This document shows positions 28,276 to 35,902 of a DNA stretch of 64,000 nt, one piece after another; position 1 is the first letter of the stretch, and every line of letters starts with the position of its first letter. Position numbers and translations under genes: made by a program. Location of the stretch: contig NZ_MPZV01000001.1 of NCBI RefSeq assembly GCF_002020355.1, positions 1,054,001 to 1,118,000 of the forward strand, in the 5' to 3' direction. The notes beneath the pieces are model-generated. The model saw nothing but the letters and a program-made list of their open reading frames with translations. It searched no databases and was not told the origin of the DNA. The stretch is from Thioclava sediminum (GTDB lineage: Bacteria; Pseudomonadota; Alphaproteobacteria; Rhodobacterales; Rhodobacteraceae).

Positions 28276-28302
28276 CGGCGGGCCTTTTAGAAAGGCCCGC
28301 CG
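28276..28302 (-). repeat. perfect 12-bp hairpin after the binding-protein gene of the hydroxylase operon
   Basis: CGGCGGGCCTTT (28276-28287), loop TAG, AAAGGCCCGCCG (28291-28302), seven bases past the binding-protein stop. The T/A pairs near the loop and lack of a following T-run favour an mRNA-processing barrier or leaky terminator. Confidence 0.7.
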
Positions 28303-28309
28303 CACCTGC

Positions 28310-29641
28310 TCAGTAGCTGTCCTTCAGCTCGTTCCACAGATCGGCAGATTTCTTGACCGCTCCGGCGGGATCGACATTGCCGAGGATCGCCGATTGCCAG
28401 GCCGACCCATTGGTGTCGTTCCACTCGCCGAACCAAGGGGTCACCGTGTCCTTCTTGCGAGCGAGCGCCTGCTGAGCCTGGATCATGTCGACATCGCCAT
28501 AGGAGTCGTAGGCCGCGCGGATCTCGGGATCCTCGAACAGCGGCTTCACGCCGAACCCGGCGCCGATATCGAGGAACAGGAGTTTCTGGAACGTGTAGGC
28601 GCCATCCGCCTTGCCGCCGAACCATTCGATCAGCTTCGCGGCATTCTCGGCGCGTTCTTTGTCTTGTGCAGCCTGCGCCGACATGCCGTGGAAACGCATC
28701 CAGCCGACCGTCGCGTGAGAGCCGTTCGGGCCTTGCGGCATCATCGCCTGCTTCACATTGCCCGCGATCTGCGACTGCTCGGGATCGTTGAGCATCCGCA
28801 GACGGTATTTCGCGACCATCGCGAAGGCGTGGTTGCCCGCTGCGAAGGATTTCAGGCCAGCCAGTTCGCCGGTCTCGACACAGGCGGGCGAGACGATCTC
28901 GTGCTTGTTGACCGCATCGACGACCCAGCTCAGCGCCTCGACGGCCCCCTCTTTGGGGTCCTGCATCACGGCCATGCCGTTGTCGTCGACCAGACGGCCA
29001 CCATGCGAGTAGACCAGCGTCGAGATGAACTCGATCAGCCAGCTTTCCTGCGCCATCGCGAGCATCATCGGATAGTCGGCAATGCCCTTCTCTTTCATGA
29101 CGAGCGACTGCTCGACCAGCTCATCCCAGGTTTCCGGCGGCGCGTCGAAGCCGGCTTCCTTGAGCTTCGCCTCGTCATAGAAGAAGGCCATGTAGTCGGT
29201 GTAATAAGTCAGGCCGTACTGACGACCGCCATAGGTCATGGAGTCGGTGCAGAAATCCTCGGCCTCGGCGTTGTATTTCATCAGGCTGTCGAACTCGTCG
29301 ACCGGGGCGATCCAGCCGGCTTCGGCCCATTCGGGCAGCCAGGAATCCGACACCCACATCGCGTCGAGCGGCGCACCGCCCACGAATTTCGCGACCATGC
29401 CCTCGCGGTATTGGGCCCAGGGCGAGTTACCGTAATTGACCGGAATCCCGGTTTCCTTGGTGAAGGCGCTGAGGTGGCTCTGCACGGTGTCGACCGCGGC
29501 CGACCAGGTGTGCATCGTCAGCGCGGCCGTTTCGGCCTTGGCCGGACGAACCAGACCCGGCGCCATCAGCGCCCCTGCGCCCGCCGCCGAGTAGCGGAGG
29601 AAATCCCGGCGCCCGAGACGGCGCGTCTTATCCTTGAGCAT
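28310..29641 (-). CDS. Tat-exported extracellular solute-binding protein of CUT1 importer
   Basis: 443 residues. The N-terminus RRLGRRDFLRYSAAGAGALM is a twin-arginine signal, ending around RPAKA before ETAALTMHTW. The rest is a family 1 binding protein (VDTVQSHLSAFTKETGIPVN, GLTYYTDYMAFFYDEAKLKE). Tat export means it folds in the cytoplasm, less usual for CUT1 proteins. AAAGGA lies before the chosen ATG; the in-frame ATG 15 codons earlier lacks a site. It is the first gene of the eleven-gene operon and lies downstream of a TetR-type operator. Confidence 0.9.
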   Translation of the reverse strand: MLKDKTRRLGRRDFLRYSAAGAGALMAPGLVRPAKAETAALTMHTWSAAVDTVQSHLSAFTKETGIPVNYGNSPWAQYREGMVAKFVGGAPLDAMWVSDSWLPEWAEAGWIAPVDEFDSLMKYNAEAEDFCTDSMTYGGRQYGLTYYTDYMAFFYDEAKLKEAGFDAPPETWDELVEQSLVMKEKGIADYPMMLAMAQESWLIEFISTLVYSHGGRLVDDNGMAVMQDPKEGAVEALSWVVDAVNKHEIVSPACVETGELAGLKSFAAGNHAFAMVAKYRLRMLNDPEQSQIAGNVKQAMMPQGPNGSHATVGWMRFHGMSAQAAQDKERAENAAKLIEWFGGKADGAYTFQKLLFLDIGAGFGVKPLFEDPEIRAAYDSYGDVDMIQAQQALARKKDTVTPWFGEWNDTNGSAWQSAILGNVDPAGAVKKSADLWNELKDSY

Positions 29642-29757
29642 CTTTCGATTCCTTTTGCATGGCCGCCTCAGCCCGAGCCCGTTCAAAGCCCAACCTGCAG
29701 CAAGCCGTCCCTGTTGATCTTGTTTATGGGAACCGACGCTATTGGCGATTTATTTAT

Positions 29758-29771
29758 TCGTCAACTGACGA
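29758..29771. promoter_or_regulatory. TetR-type operator, copy 1 (molybdenum-hydroxylase operon)
   Basis: TCGTCA-AC-TGACGA, a perfect 6-2-6 palindrome, 117 bases before the binding-protein start codon in an AT-rich gap of 239 bases (29642-29880). The same half-sites recur at 30675-30688 upstream of the tetR gene, which identifies the likely regulator. Confidence 0.78.
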
Positions 29772-29880
29772 CAAACGAAAAAGTGAGGATTTCCCTTCCG
29801 CAACGGAAATCGCACAAAATTTCAGCGCCCGCGGAAGCCTCCGCAGGCGAAATCAGGGAAAATGTAGTGGATTGCAGCGC

Positions 29881-30606
29881 TCAGCGGCCGCTGCACACCT
29901 CGACCATGTCCTCGAATCCCGCGAGGAACACGCGAACATGCATCGTTACCACCTGGTCTTCGGAGAGCGACAGGCTGCTTTGATAGATATGGCGTCGAAT
30001 CGCGTAGTGAGAGATCGCACCGTGCAACGTCCACGCCATTTCGCGGAGCAATGCGGGATCTTCCGGCAGCTCTACGCCCCGCTCATGCGCAACTTCGCGC
30101 ATCACAGTCTCCAGCAACTGCATGACAATCGCCGCGATGTAGTCAGGCGCCATATTCGCCTCGGCCAGCGAGGCATAAAGGAACAGTCGCAACCACTTCC
30201 GGGTCAAGGTAGACTGAAGATAGTCGCGATAGAATGCGTCGAGGCGCACGGCCATGGGCTGCGAACGATCCTGAAGCTCAACGAACCAGACGGCCTTGAA
30301 AGCACCAAGAATCTCTCGGTTATAGACCTCTTTGAGCAGGTCTTCCTTGGTCGGGAAGAAGCGATAGAGAAGACGCTGGGAGATGCCGCATTTCTCCGCC
30401 AATTGGCGCGTCTGCCCCGCAAGCCCGTTCTCCGCAAAGAACTCGGTGGCGACGTCCAAGATCTGAGCGCGACGCTCATTGAACGGCATGCGCACAGCGC
30501 CTTGCGGCGAGCCGGGCTTATTTCCGGCGCCGTTCGTTTTGGACGAACCTTCAGTCATTTTGGGCTTGGTCTGCACGTTTTCCTCTTGGCATCCTTTGTT
30601 GTTCAT
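29881..30606 (-). CDS. TetR-family transcriptional regulator
   Basis: About 241 residues from the chosen ATG (MNNKGCQEEN); other in-frame starts at 30642 and 30558 are possible, as no ribosome site is convincing. After a disordered N-terminal tail of about 30-45 residues comes the TetR helix-turn-helix: RRAQILDVATEFFAENGL then CGISQRLLYRFFPTKEDLLK. The C-terminal ligand domain is all-helical and not assignable. It is divergent from the NIPSNAP gene and lies upstream of, and in line with, the hydroxylase operon. Identical palindromes flank it on both sides. Confidence 0.9.
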   Translation of the reverse strand: MNNKGCQEENVQTKPKMTEGSSKTNGAGNKPGSPQGAVRMPFNERRAQILDVATEFFAENGLAGQTRQLAEKCGISQRLLYRFFPTKEDLLKEVYNREILGAFKAVWFVELQDRSQPMAVRLDAFYRDYLQSTLTRKWLRLFLYASLAEANMAPDYIAAIVMQLLETVMREVAHERGVELPEDPALLREMAWTLHGAISHYAIRRHIYQSSLSLSEDQVVTMHVRVFLAGFEDMVEVCSGR

Positions 30607-30674
30607 TCCGACGCCGGACGCAACGACTTCAGGTTCATACATTAGCCCATTCCGCGCGAAGGCAAAGTATCTTT

Positions 30675-30688
30675 TCGTCACTTGACGA
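30675..30688. promoter_or_regulatory. TetR-type operator, copy 2 (tetR/NIPSNAP divergent promoter)
   Basis: TCGTCA-CT-TGACGA, the same half-sites and spacing as copy 1, and flanked alike (T before, C after). It lies between the divergent tetR and NIPSNAP genes. A further everted palindrome of the same half-site (TGACG-GGA-CGTCA) is at 30734-30746. Confidence 0.78.
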
Positions 30689-30784
30689 CTTATGTGTTGC
30701 GAAAACCCAAAGTTTGGTCGTAGCTTCGGCGCGTGACGGGACGTCAGTGCCCGCGATTTTCTGCCATTCACGCCGGAGTCCAAC

Positions 30785-31096
30785 ATGATCTACGAACAAA
30801 GAACCTACCGCATCACCCCCGGGAAGGCGCCCGAGTTCCTCAAGCTCTATGAAGCCGAGGGCCTGCACATCATCACCCAATACGCGAAGCTTGCCGGATG
30901 CTGGGTCAGCGACAGCGGCGTACTCAACGCGGTCACCTTCCTCTGGGCCTATGAAGATTACGGCCACCGCAGCGCGCAACGCGCCAAGCTGGGCGCTGAC
31001 CCGGAATGGCAGGCTTTCGTGCCCAAGATCCTGCCCTATCTCGTGCATCAAGAGAGCATCTTCCTGCAGCCCGCGGCCTTCTCGCCGCTCGACTGA
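30785..31096 (+). CDS. NIPSNAP family protein
   Basis: 103 residues forming one ferredoxin-like NIPSNAP domain: MIYEQRTYRITPGKAPEFLK at the start, then GLHIITQYAKLAGCWVSDSG and FLWAYEDYGHRSAQRAKL. Bacterial NIPSNAP proteins are often found in catabolic operons for aromatic or heterocyclic compounds, with no established reaction. It leads a two-gene transcript with the MocA-like gene and shares the TetR operator region. Cytoplasmic; complete at normal length. Confidence 0.88.
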   Translation: MIYEQRTYRITPGKAPEFLKLYEAEGLHIITQYAKLAGCWVSDSGVLNAVTFLWAYEDYGHRSAQRAKLGADPEWQAFVPKILPYLVHQESIFLQPAAFSPLD

Positions 31097-31113
31097 TCCG
31101 GGCCCGGGCCACC

Positions 31114-31695
31114 ATGCGCACGCTTGGCATCCTCCTCGCCGCCGGCGCCTCGCGTCGGTTCGGCGCTCGGGACAAGCTTCTTGCAGATTGGAACGGCGCC
31201 CCTTTGGTGCTGGCAGCGGCGCGCGCGCTCGAGGCGTCGGGATGCGATGCGCTCGTGGCGATCGTCTCTTCCGAGAGGGTCGCCGTTTCTCTCCCGCCGT
31301 CGTTCAAGGTGCATCACGTGGCACCGGGCCTGCCGCTCTCCGAGAGCTGGCGAGCGGCGCGCGGCGTCGCAACGAGCCGCCGGGCAGAACGTGCGCTGTT
31401 CGTGCTGGGCGACATGCCTTTCGTTTCAACCGACACGCTCCGCGCCTTGGTAAATAGCGATGGCGGCAGCCGCGCCTGCACCTTCGACGGTATCCCGATG
31501 CCGCCGGCGCTTCTGACCGCGCAGGACTCGAGACACGCACCCGATCAGGACGGAGATCACGGCGCCCGGGAGCTGTTGCGCGCCCTGCCGCCCAAGTCGC
31601 TCATCCCCCTTTCAGCCGAAGAGGCGAGTGACATCGACACGCCCGAAGACCTCCGCCATCATCGGGTTAACGTCAGGCGTGAGGATCGTGCCTGA
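31114..31695 (+). CDS. MobA/MocA-like molybdenum cofactor nucleotidyltransferase
   Basis: 193 residues with the nucleotidyltransferase signature LAAGASRRFGARDKLL at the N-terminus and VLGDMPFVSTDTLRAL (metal-binding GDMP) in the middle; SDIDTPEDL near the end is standard for the family. MocA transfers CMP to molybdopterin to make the cytosine dinucleotide form used by xanthine-dehydrogenase-type enzymes. That fits the large subunit encoded on the opposite strand and suggests a dedicated maturation step. A longer upstream frame overlaps the NIPSNAP gene; the ATG giving MRTLGILL is the family start. Confidence 0.88.
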   Translation: MRTLGILLAAGASRRFGARDKLLADWNGAPLVLAAARALEASGCDALVAIVSSERVAVSLPPSFKVHHVAPGLPLSESWRAARGVATSRRAERALFVLGDMPFVSTDTLRALVNSDGGSRACTFDGIPMPPALLTAQDSRHAPDQDGDHGARELLRALPPKSLIPLSAEEASDIDTPEDLRHHRVNVRREDRA

Positions 31696-31832
31696 CACGT
31701 TCTCCAGGGCGCGTATTGTCGGGAAACTGATCCTGGCGCGGACGCGAGTTCGGCTTGCGTGAGCCCACTCCCCATGCGCTCGGCTCTCAAGACCGACAAG
31801 AGACGACAGCGTCCAACGCCCGTCCGTAATTT

Positions 31833-32921
31833 TCAGCTTTTCGTCCCGATCTCATCGAGTGCGCGGCAGAGCCGTTCCGTAACCTGCTCGGTGCTGGCTG
31901 TGCCGCCGAGGTCGCGCGGGCGACTCTCGGGATCGGCTGTCACGACCTCGATCGCGCGCATCATTTGCGCCTCGGCCTCGGTCTCTCCCAGATGCCCCAG
32001 CATCATTGCAGCACTCCAGAAGGTGCCGATGGGATTGGCGACGCCCTTGCCGGTGATATCGAAGGCCGAGCCGTGGATCGGCTCGAACATCGACGGCGCG
32101 GCGCGTTCGGGGTTGAGATTGGCCGTGGGGGCGATGCCGATGGAGCCCGCGAGCGCCGCTGCCAGATCCGAGAGGATGTCGGCGTGGAGGTTCGTGGCGA
32201 CGATCGTGTCGAGCGAACGCGGGCCGAGCGTCATGCGCACGGTCATCGCGTCGACCAGCATCCGGTCCCATGTCACGTCGGGAAACTCGGTCGCGACCTC
32301 GGCGGCGATCTCGTCCCACAGCACCAACCCGTAGCGCTGCGCGTTGGATTTCGTCACCACCGTCAGACGCTTACGCGGGCGCGCCTGAGCCTGCGAGAAG
32401 GCCACGCGCATGATGCGCTCGACGCCGGTGCGGGTGAAGATGGCGGTCTCGGTAGCGACCTCATGCGGCTGGCCGCGATGGCTGCGCCCGCCCTGCCCCG
32501 CATATTCGCCCTCGGAGTTCTCGCGCACGATCAGCCAGTCCAGATCTTCCGGACCGACACCCGCAAGCGGGCTCGACAGGCCCGGCAGGATACGGGTGGG
32601 CCGCAGGTTCGCATATTGATCGAGCCCCTGACAGATCGCGAGGCGCAGCCCCCAGAGCGTCAGGTGATCGGGCACGTCCGGAGCGCCGACCGCGCCGAAT
32701 AGGATCGAGTCATAGGCTCGCAGTGCATCGACCCCATCTGCGGGCATGAATGTGCCCTCGCGCTGAAAGCGTTTCGAGCCCCAGTCGAAGCGGTCGACCT
32801 CGAGCCGGAACGCGTTGGTCTGGCGGCTCAGGTGGTCAAGCGCCGTCAATGCCGCGTCGACCACCTCCGGCCCGATCCCGTCGCCGGGGATGGCCGCGAT
32901 ACGATGAACCCGGGTCGTCAT
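31833..32921 (-). CDS. isocitrate/isopropylmalate dehydrogenase family, tartrate/D-malate dehydrogenase type
   Basis: 362 residues. The NAD-dependent decarboxylating dehydrogenase motifs are AAIPGDGIGPEVVDAA, IVRENSEGEYAGQGG, a catalytic Lys in VVTKSNAQRYG and the metal site DILSDLAAALAGSIG. The ENSEGEYAGQGG form is that of TtuC/DmlA, which act on tartrate, D-malate or 3-isopropylmalate. In a tetronate cluster it may oxidise a four-carbon 2-hydroxy dicarboxylate. It is the last gene of the leftward operon, seven bases after the SDR gene. Confidence 0.88.
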   Translation of the reverse strand: MTTRVHRIAAIPGDGIGPEVVDAALTALDHLSRQTNAFRLEVDRFDWGSKRFQREGTFMPADGVDALRAYDSILFGAVGAPDVPDHLTLWGLRLAICQGLDQYANLRPTRILPGLSSPLAGVGPEDLDWLIVRENSEGEYAGQGGRSHRGQPHEVATETAIFTRTGVERIMRVAFSQAQARPRKRLTVVTKSNAQRYGLVLWDEIAAEVATEFPDVTWDRMLVDAMTVRMTLGPRSLDTIVATNLHADILSDLAAALAGSIGIAPTANLNPERAAPSMFEPIHGSAFDITGKGVANPIGTFWSAAMMLGHLGETEAEAQMMRAIEVVTADPESRPRDLGGTASTEQVTERLCRALDEIGTKS

Positions 32922-32928
32922 GGCCGCA

Positions 32929-33771
32929 TCACTTCTTCAACCACGCCTTGAAGGCGTCACCGTAATCGGGATGCCAGCGCGACAAGGGCGGGCGGTTCTC
33001 GGTGATGTCGCCCGCCGCCCAGAGGATGCGCTTCACGTCGGTAGCGCGATCCACGTCGTTATCGGGGCACAGAATGTAGAAATCGCCGCGCTCGATCGAG
33101 TCGAAGAGAAACTCCACGACCTGCTCGGGCGTCCATGCATCGGCGGGTTTCTCGGTGCGCCCGCCTGCGGTGAGCGGCGTGTAGACGAAGCCCGGGATGA
33201 ACAGCCGCGCCTCGACCTTGCAGTCCTCACGATTGCGCAGCTCGTGCTGCAAGGCCTCGGTGAAGGCCTTCACGCCAGCCTTCGACACGTTATAGGCCGG
33301 ATCGCCCGGAGGCGTGGTGATGCCCTGCTTGGAGCCGGTATTGACGATCAGGCCCGGCGCGCCCGAGGCGATCATGCGCGGCGCGAAGATCTGGCTGCCA
33401 CGGATGATCCCGCCCATGTTCACGTCGAGGATGCGGTCCCAGTTGCCTTCCGCATCGAAGATCGAGCTGCCGGGCTGCATGCCCGCATTGTTCATCAGCA
33501 GATTGACCGGCCCGAAATGCGCCCAGACCTCGTCGGCGAGCGCCGTGAGCTGCGCCCGGTCCGAGACATCGGTGGCCTGCGTCATCACGTCGGCCGCCGC
33601 CGCGCCCGCAGCGATCAGGGCGTCGTAGGCGGCTTCGAGCGCAGCCCCCGGCAGATCGGCGATGCAGACACGCATCCCCAGCCCGGCGAGGTGGCGGGCG
33701 GCGGCGAGGCCGATACCCGAGGCCCCTCCGGTGACGACTGCGACATTGCCTTTGGCGAGAGCGGGATGCAT
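32929..33771 (-). CDS. SDR family NAD(P)-dependent oxidoreductase
   Basis: 280 residues, classical short-chain dehydrogenase. Cofactor motif VVTGGASGIGLAAA, LLMNNAGMQPG, catalytic Ser in IVNTGSKQG, and YNVSK active-site pair. The C-terminal part (FYILCPDNDVDRATDVKRIL) resembles glucose/ribitol-type SDRs. AAAGGAG precedes the ATG; a longer open frame upstream shadows the LacI gene. The substrate is unknown, likely a sugar or polyol of the pathway imported by the CUT2 transporter. Confidence 0.87.
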   Translation of the reverse strand: MHPALAKGNVAVVTGGASGIGLAAARHLAGLGMRVCIADLPGAALEAAYDALIAAGAAAADVMTQATDVSDRAQLTALADEVWAHFGPVNLLMNNAGMQPGSSIFDAEGNWDRILDVNMGGIIRGSQIFAPRMIASGAPGLIVNTGSKQGITTPPGDPAYNVSKAGVKAFTEALQHELRNREDCKVEARLFIPGFVYTPLTAGGRTEKPADAWTPEQVVEFLFDSIERGDFYILCPDNDVDRATDVKRILWAAGDITENRPPLSRWHPDYGDAFKAWLKK

Positions 33772-33814
33772 GGGATTTCTCCTTTTTTCGTTCGGTGTCC
33801 GAGATCGGCGCGCC

Positions 33815-34840
33815 TCAGGCGGTTGCGCCGGCGAAGACCTCGAAATCAGTGTCGATGATGGTGGGTGTCGACGGGCGCTCGGGCGAGGCCAGAACCTCCT
33901 CGATCGCCTTCTTGCCGATGAGATAACGGTTCGAGCGGACGGTCGAGAGCGGCTGGGGCAGCTCCTTGCCGATATCGAGACCGTTGAAGCCGAATATGGC
34001 GAATTGGTCAGGCAGGCTGATACCTTCGGCAAGGCAGTGGAAGACGCCGCCCACGGCCATGTCGTCGTTGGAATAGACCGCGACGTCGATCTTCGGGGCC
34101 GACGCACGCAGGCGCGCGGTCTGCTCCCGGCCCGTCCCGACCGAGCTGGGTCCGTCGTCGATCGCATGCGCTTCGATCGAGAGTCCCGCTTCGGACAGCG
34201 CCTCGCACAACCCGTCATAGCGCAGCCGCGCCCGGCGGTCGGCGTTCCAGTCATGGCCGACATAGCCGAAATGGCGGTAGCCGCGCGAGATCAGGTGGCG
34301 ACCGATCGCGTGGCCCGCGCGGCGATGCGAGGTACCCACCGCGATGTCGATCGGCGTGCTGTCGATATCCATCATCTCGACGACGCGGATGTCGCTTTGC
34401 TCGAGCATCTTGCGGGTGGCGTCGGTGTGGTCGAACCCGGCGAGCAGGATCGCGGCGGGTTTCCAGCTGAGAATGCCGCGCACGACGGCCTCTTCGCGGT
34501 CGACATTGTAATCCGTGGTCGAGATCACCGGCTGCAGGTCGCTTCCGTCGAGCCCGGCATGGACGCCCTGCAGAACCTCCGGGAACACGATGTTGGAGAG
34601 CGAGGGGATGACGACGCCCACGAGGAAGGAGTCGAGCGAGGCCAGCGAGCCCGCGATGCGGTTGGGGACGTAGCCCATCGCGCGGACCGTCTCCATCACC
34701 TTCTCGCGGGTGGACTCGGCGACGAGCCCCTTGTTGCGCATGATCCGCGATACCGTCGACTCGCTGACATTGGCACGGCGCGCGACCTCGCGCACCGTGA
34801 TCTTGCTTTTGCGGTCAGGCAATCGCTGCTTGGTCCCCAT
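33815..34840 (-). CDS. LacI-family regulator of the tetronate cluster
   Basis: 341 residues. N-terminal helix-turn-helix KITVREVARRANVSESTVSR with hinge helix PNRIAGSLAS, then the periplasmic-binding-protein-like effector domain. The recognition helix and hinge fit operators with a central CpG, and the cluster holds several such palindromes (TGACAGCGCTGTCA) at both divergent promoters. GGAGGAAAG precedes the ATG I use; a start five codons earlier lacks a site. It lies mid-operon, so it would be autoregulated. The effector is unknown; a tetronate or precursor is likely. Confidence 0.9.
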   Translation of the reverse strand: MGTKQRLPDRKSKITVREVARRANVSESTVSRIMRNKGLVAESTREKVMETVRAMGYVPNRIAGSLASLDSFLVGVVIPSLSNIVFPEVLQGVHAGLDGSDLQPVISTTDYNVDREEAVVRGILSWKPAAILLAGFDHTDATRKMLEQSDIRVVEMMDIDSTPIDIAVGTSHRRAGHAIGRHLISRGYRHFGYVGHDWNADRRARLRYDGLCEALSEAGLSIEAHAIDDGPSSVGTGREQTARLRASAPKIDVAVYSNDDMAVGGVFHCLAEGISLPDQFAIFGFNGLDIGKELPQPLSTVRSNRYLIGKKAIEEVLASPERPSTPTIIDTDFEVFAGATA

Positions 34841-34962
34841 GACGCTTTCCTCCAATTCCTTTCGGGCAAGCCCGAGTCAATGACCCAGAAATGCACCTAG
34901 CGGCAGCGTTTTCATAGGCCATACGTGCATGGGCGCTAAAAACATCGCGGGGACCGTGGCGA

Positions 34963-35856
34963 TCATACCTCCACGTATTTGCGCCACGGATGCGCTTCCT
35001 TGAAGCCCAGAACCTCGCGCGCCTTGCGGTTCGAAATCGGCGCCTCGTCGGCGCCCATCTCGCGGGTGATCGGCGTGTTCGGGCAATATTTTTTCAAGAA
35101 CTCGGTGGTCGGCATATCGGCGGTGATCGTGTCGTTGACCGCGTTGAACACCTGATAGCCCAGCCCGTCCTTCTCGATGCACAGATGCACGATCTCACCC
35201 AGATCGCGGGCGTCGATATAGCTCCAGGCGTTGCGCTTGCGGCTCATCGGGTCCTTAAGGAAGCCTTTGAACATGCCGTATTCATCCGGCTCGATCACGT
35301 TACCGATGCGCAGCGCATAGATATCCGCGCCGTAGCGGGCGGCGAAAGCGCGGGCGGTCTTTTCGTTGCAGACCTTGGAGAGGCCGTAGCTGTCCATCGG
35401 ATCGCTGTCGTAATCTTCCTCGAGCGGGAAGGAGTGGAAATCCTTGTCGCCCTCGGCGAAGCACACGCCGTAGGTCGTCTCGGACGAAGCGATGATCACC
35501 TTGCGCACGCCGAGCTTCATTGCCGCCTCGAGCACATTGTAGGTGCTCATGACATTGGCCTGATAGGTCACGTTGTCGGGCTCGATCAGCACGCGCGGGA
35601 TCGCGGCGAAATGCACGATCGCATCGGGCGGCGACGGCGGCGCGCCTTTCTCGAACCCGCCGAAATCGTGGTGGGTGGTGAGCGCGTTGAACACGGCGCC
35701 GCTGTCGGTCACATCGGTGATCAGCGTGTTGACGCCGGGCAGGTCGAGCGGCTTGAGGTCGACGTTGAGCACATCGTAGCCCTTGCTTAGCAGATGCGGC
35801 ACCGCATGACGCCCAGCCTTGCCGGTTCCGCCTGTAAATACTACGCGCTTGGTCAT
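34963..35856 (-). CDS. extended SDR: NAD(P)-dependent epimerase/dehydratase-family protein
   Basis: 297 residues. VVFTGGTGKAGRHAVPHLL gives the GxxGxxG cofactor motif; the catalytic Tyr-Lys pair is SYGLSKVCNEKTAR; IVHFAAIPRVL and IDARDLGEIVHLC are extended-SDR features. The family includes uronate dehydrogenases and sugar 1-dehydrogenases as well as epimerases, so an oxidation of the imported sugar is plausible. GGAG lies six bases before the chosen ATG. It follows the CUT2 ATPase in the same operon. Confidence 0.85.
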   Translation of the reverse strand: MTKRVVFTGGTGKAGRHAVPHLLSKGYDVLNVDLKPLDLPGVNTLITDVTDSGAVFNALTTHHDFGGFEKGAPPSPPDAIVHFAAIPRVLIEPDNVTYQANVMSTYNVLEAAMKLGVRKVIIASSETTYGVCFAEGDKDFHSFPLEEDYDSDPMDSYGLSKVCNEKTARAFAARYGADIYALRIGNVIEPDEYGMFKGFLKDPMSRKRNAWSYIDARDLGEIVHLCIEKDGLGYQVFNAVNDTITADMPTTEFLKKYCPNTPITREMGADEAPISNRKAREVLGFKEAHPWRKYVEV

Positions 35857-35902
35857 TTCAGTCTCCGTTTCGTTCATTCACATTTGGTTCGACGGGACGG
35901 CC

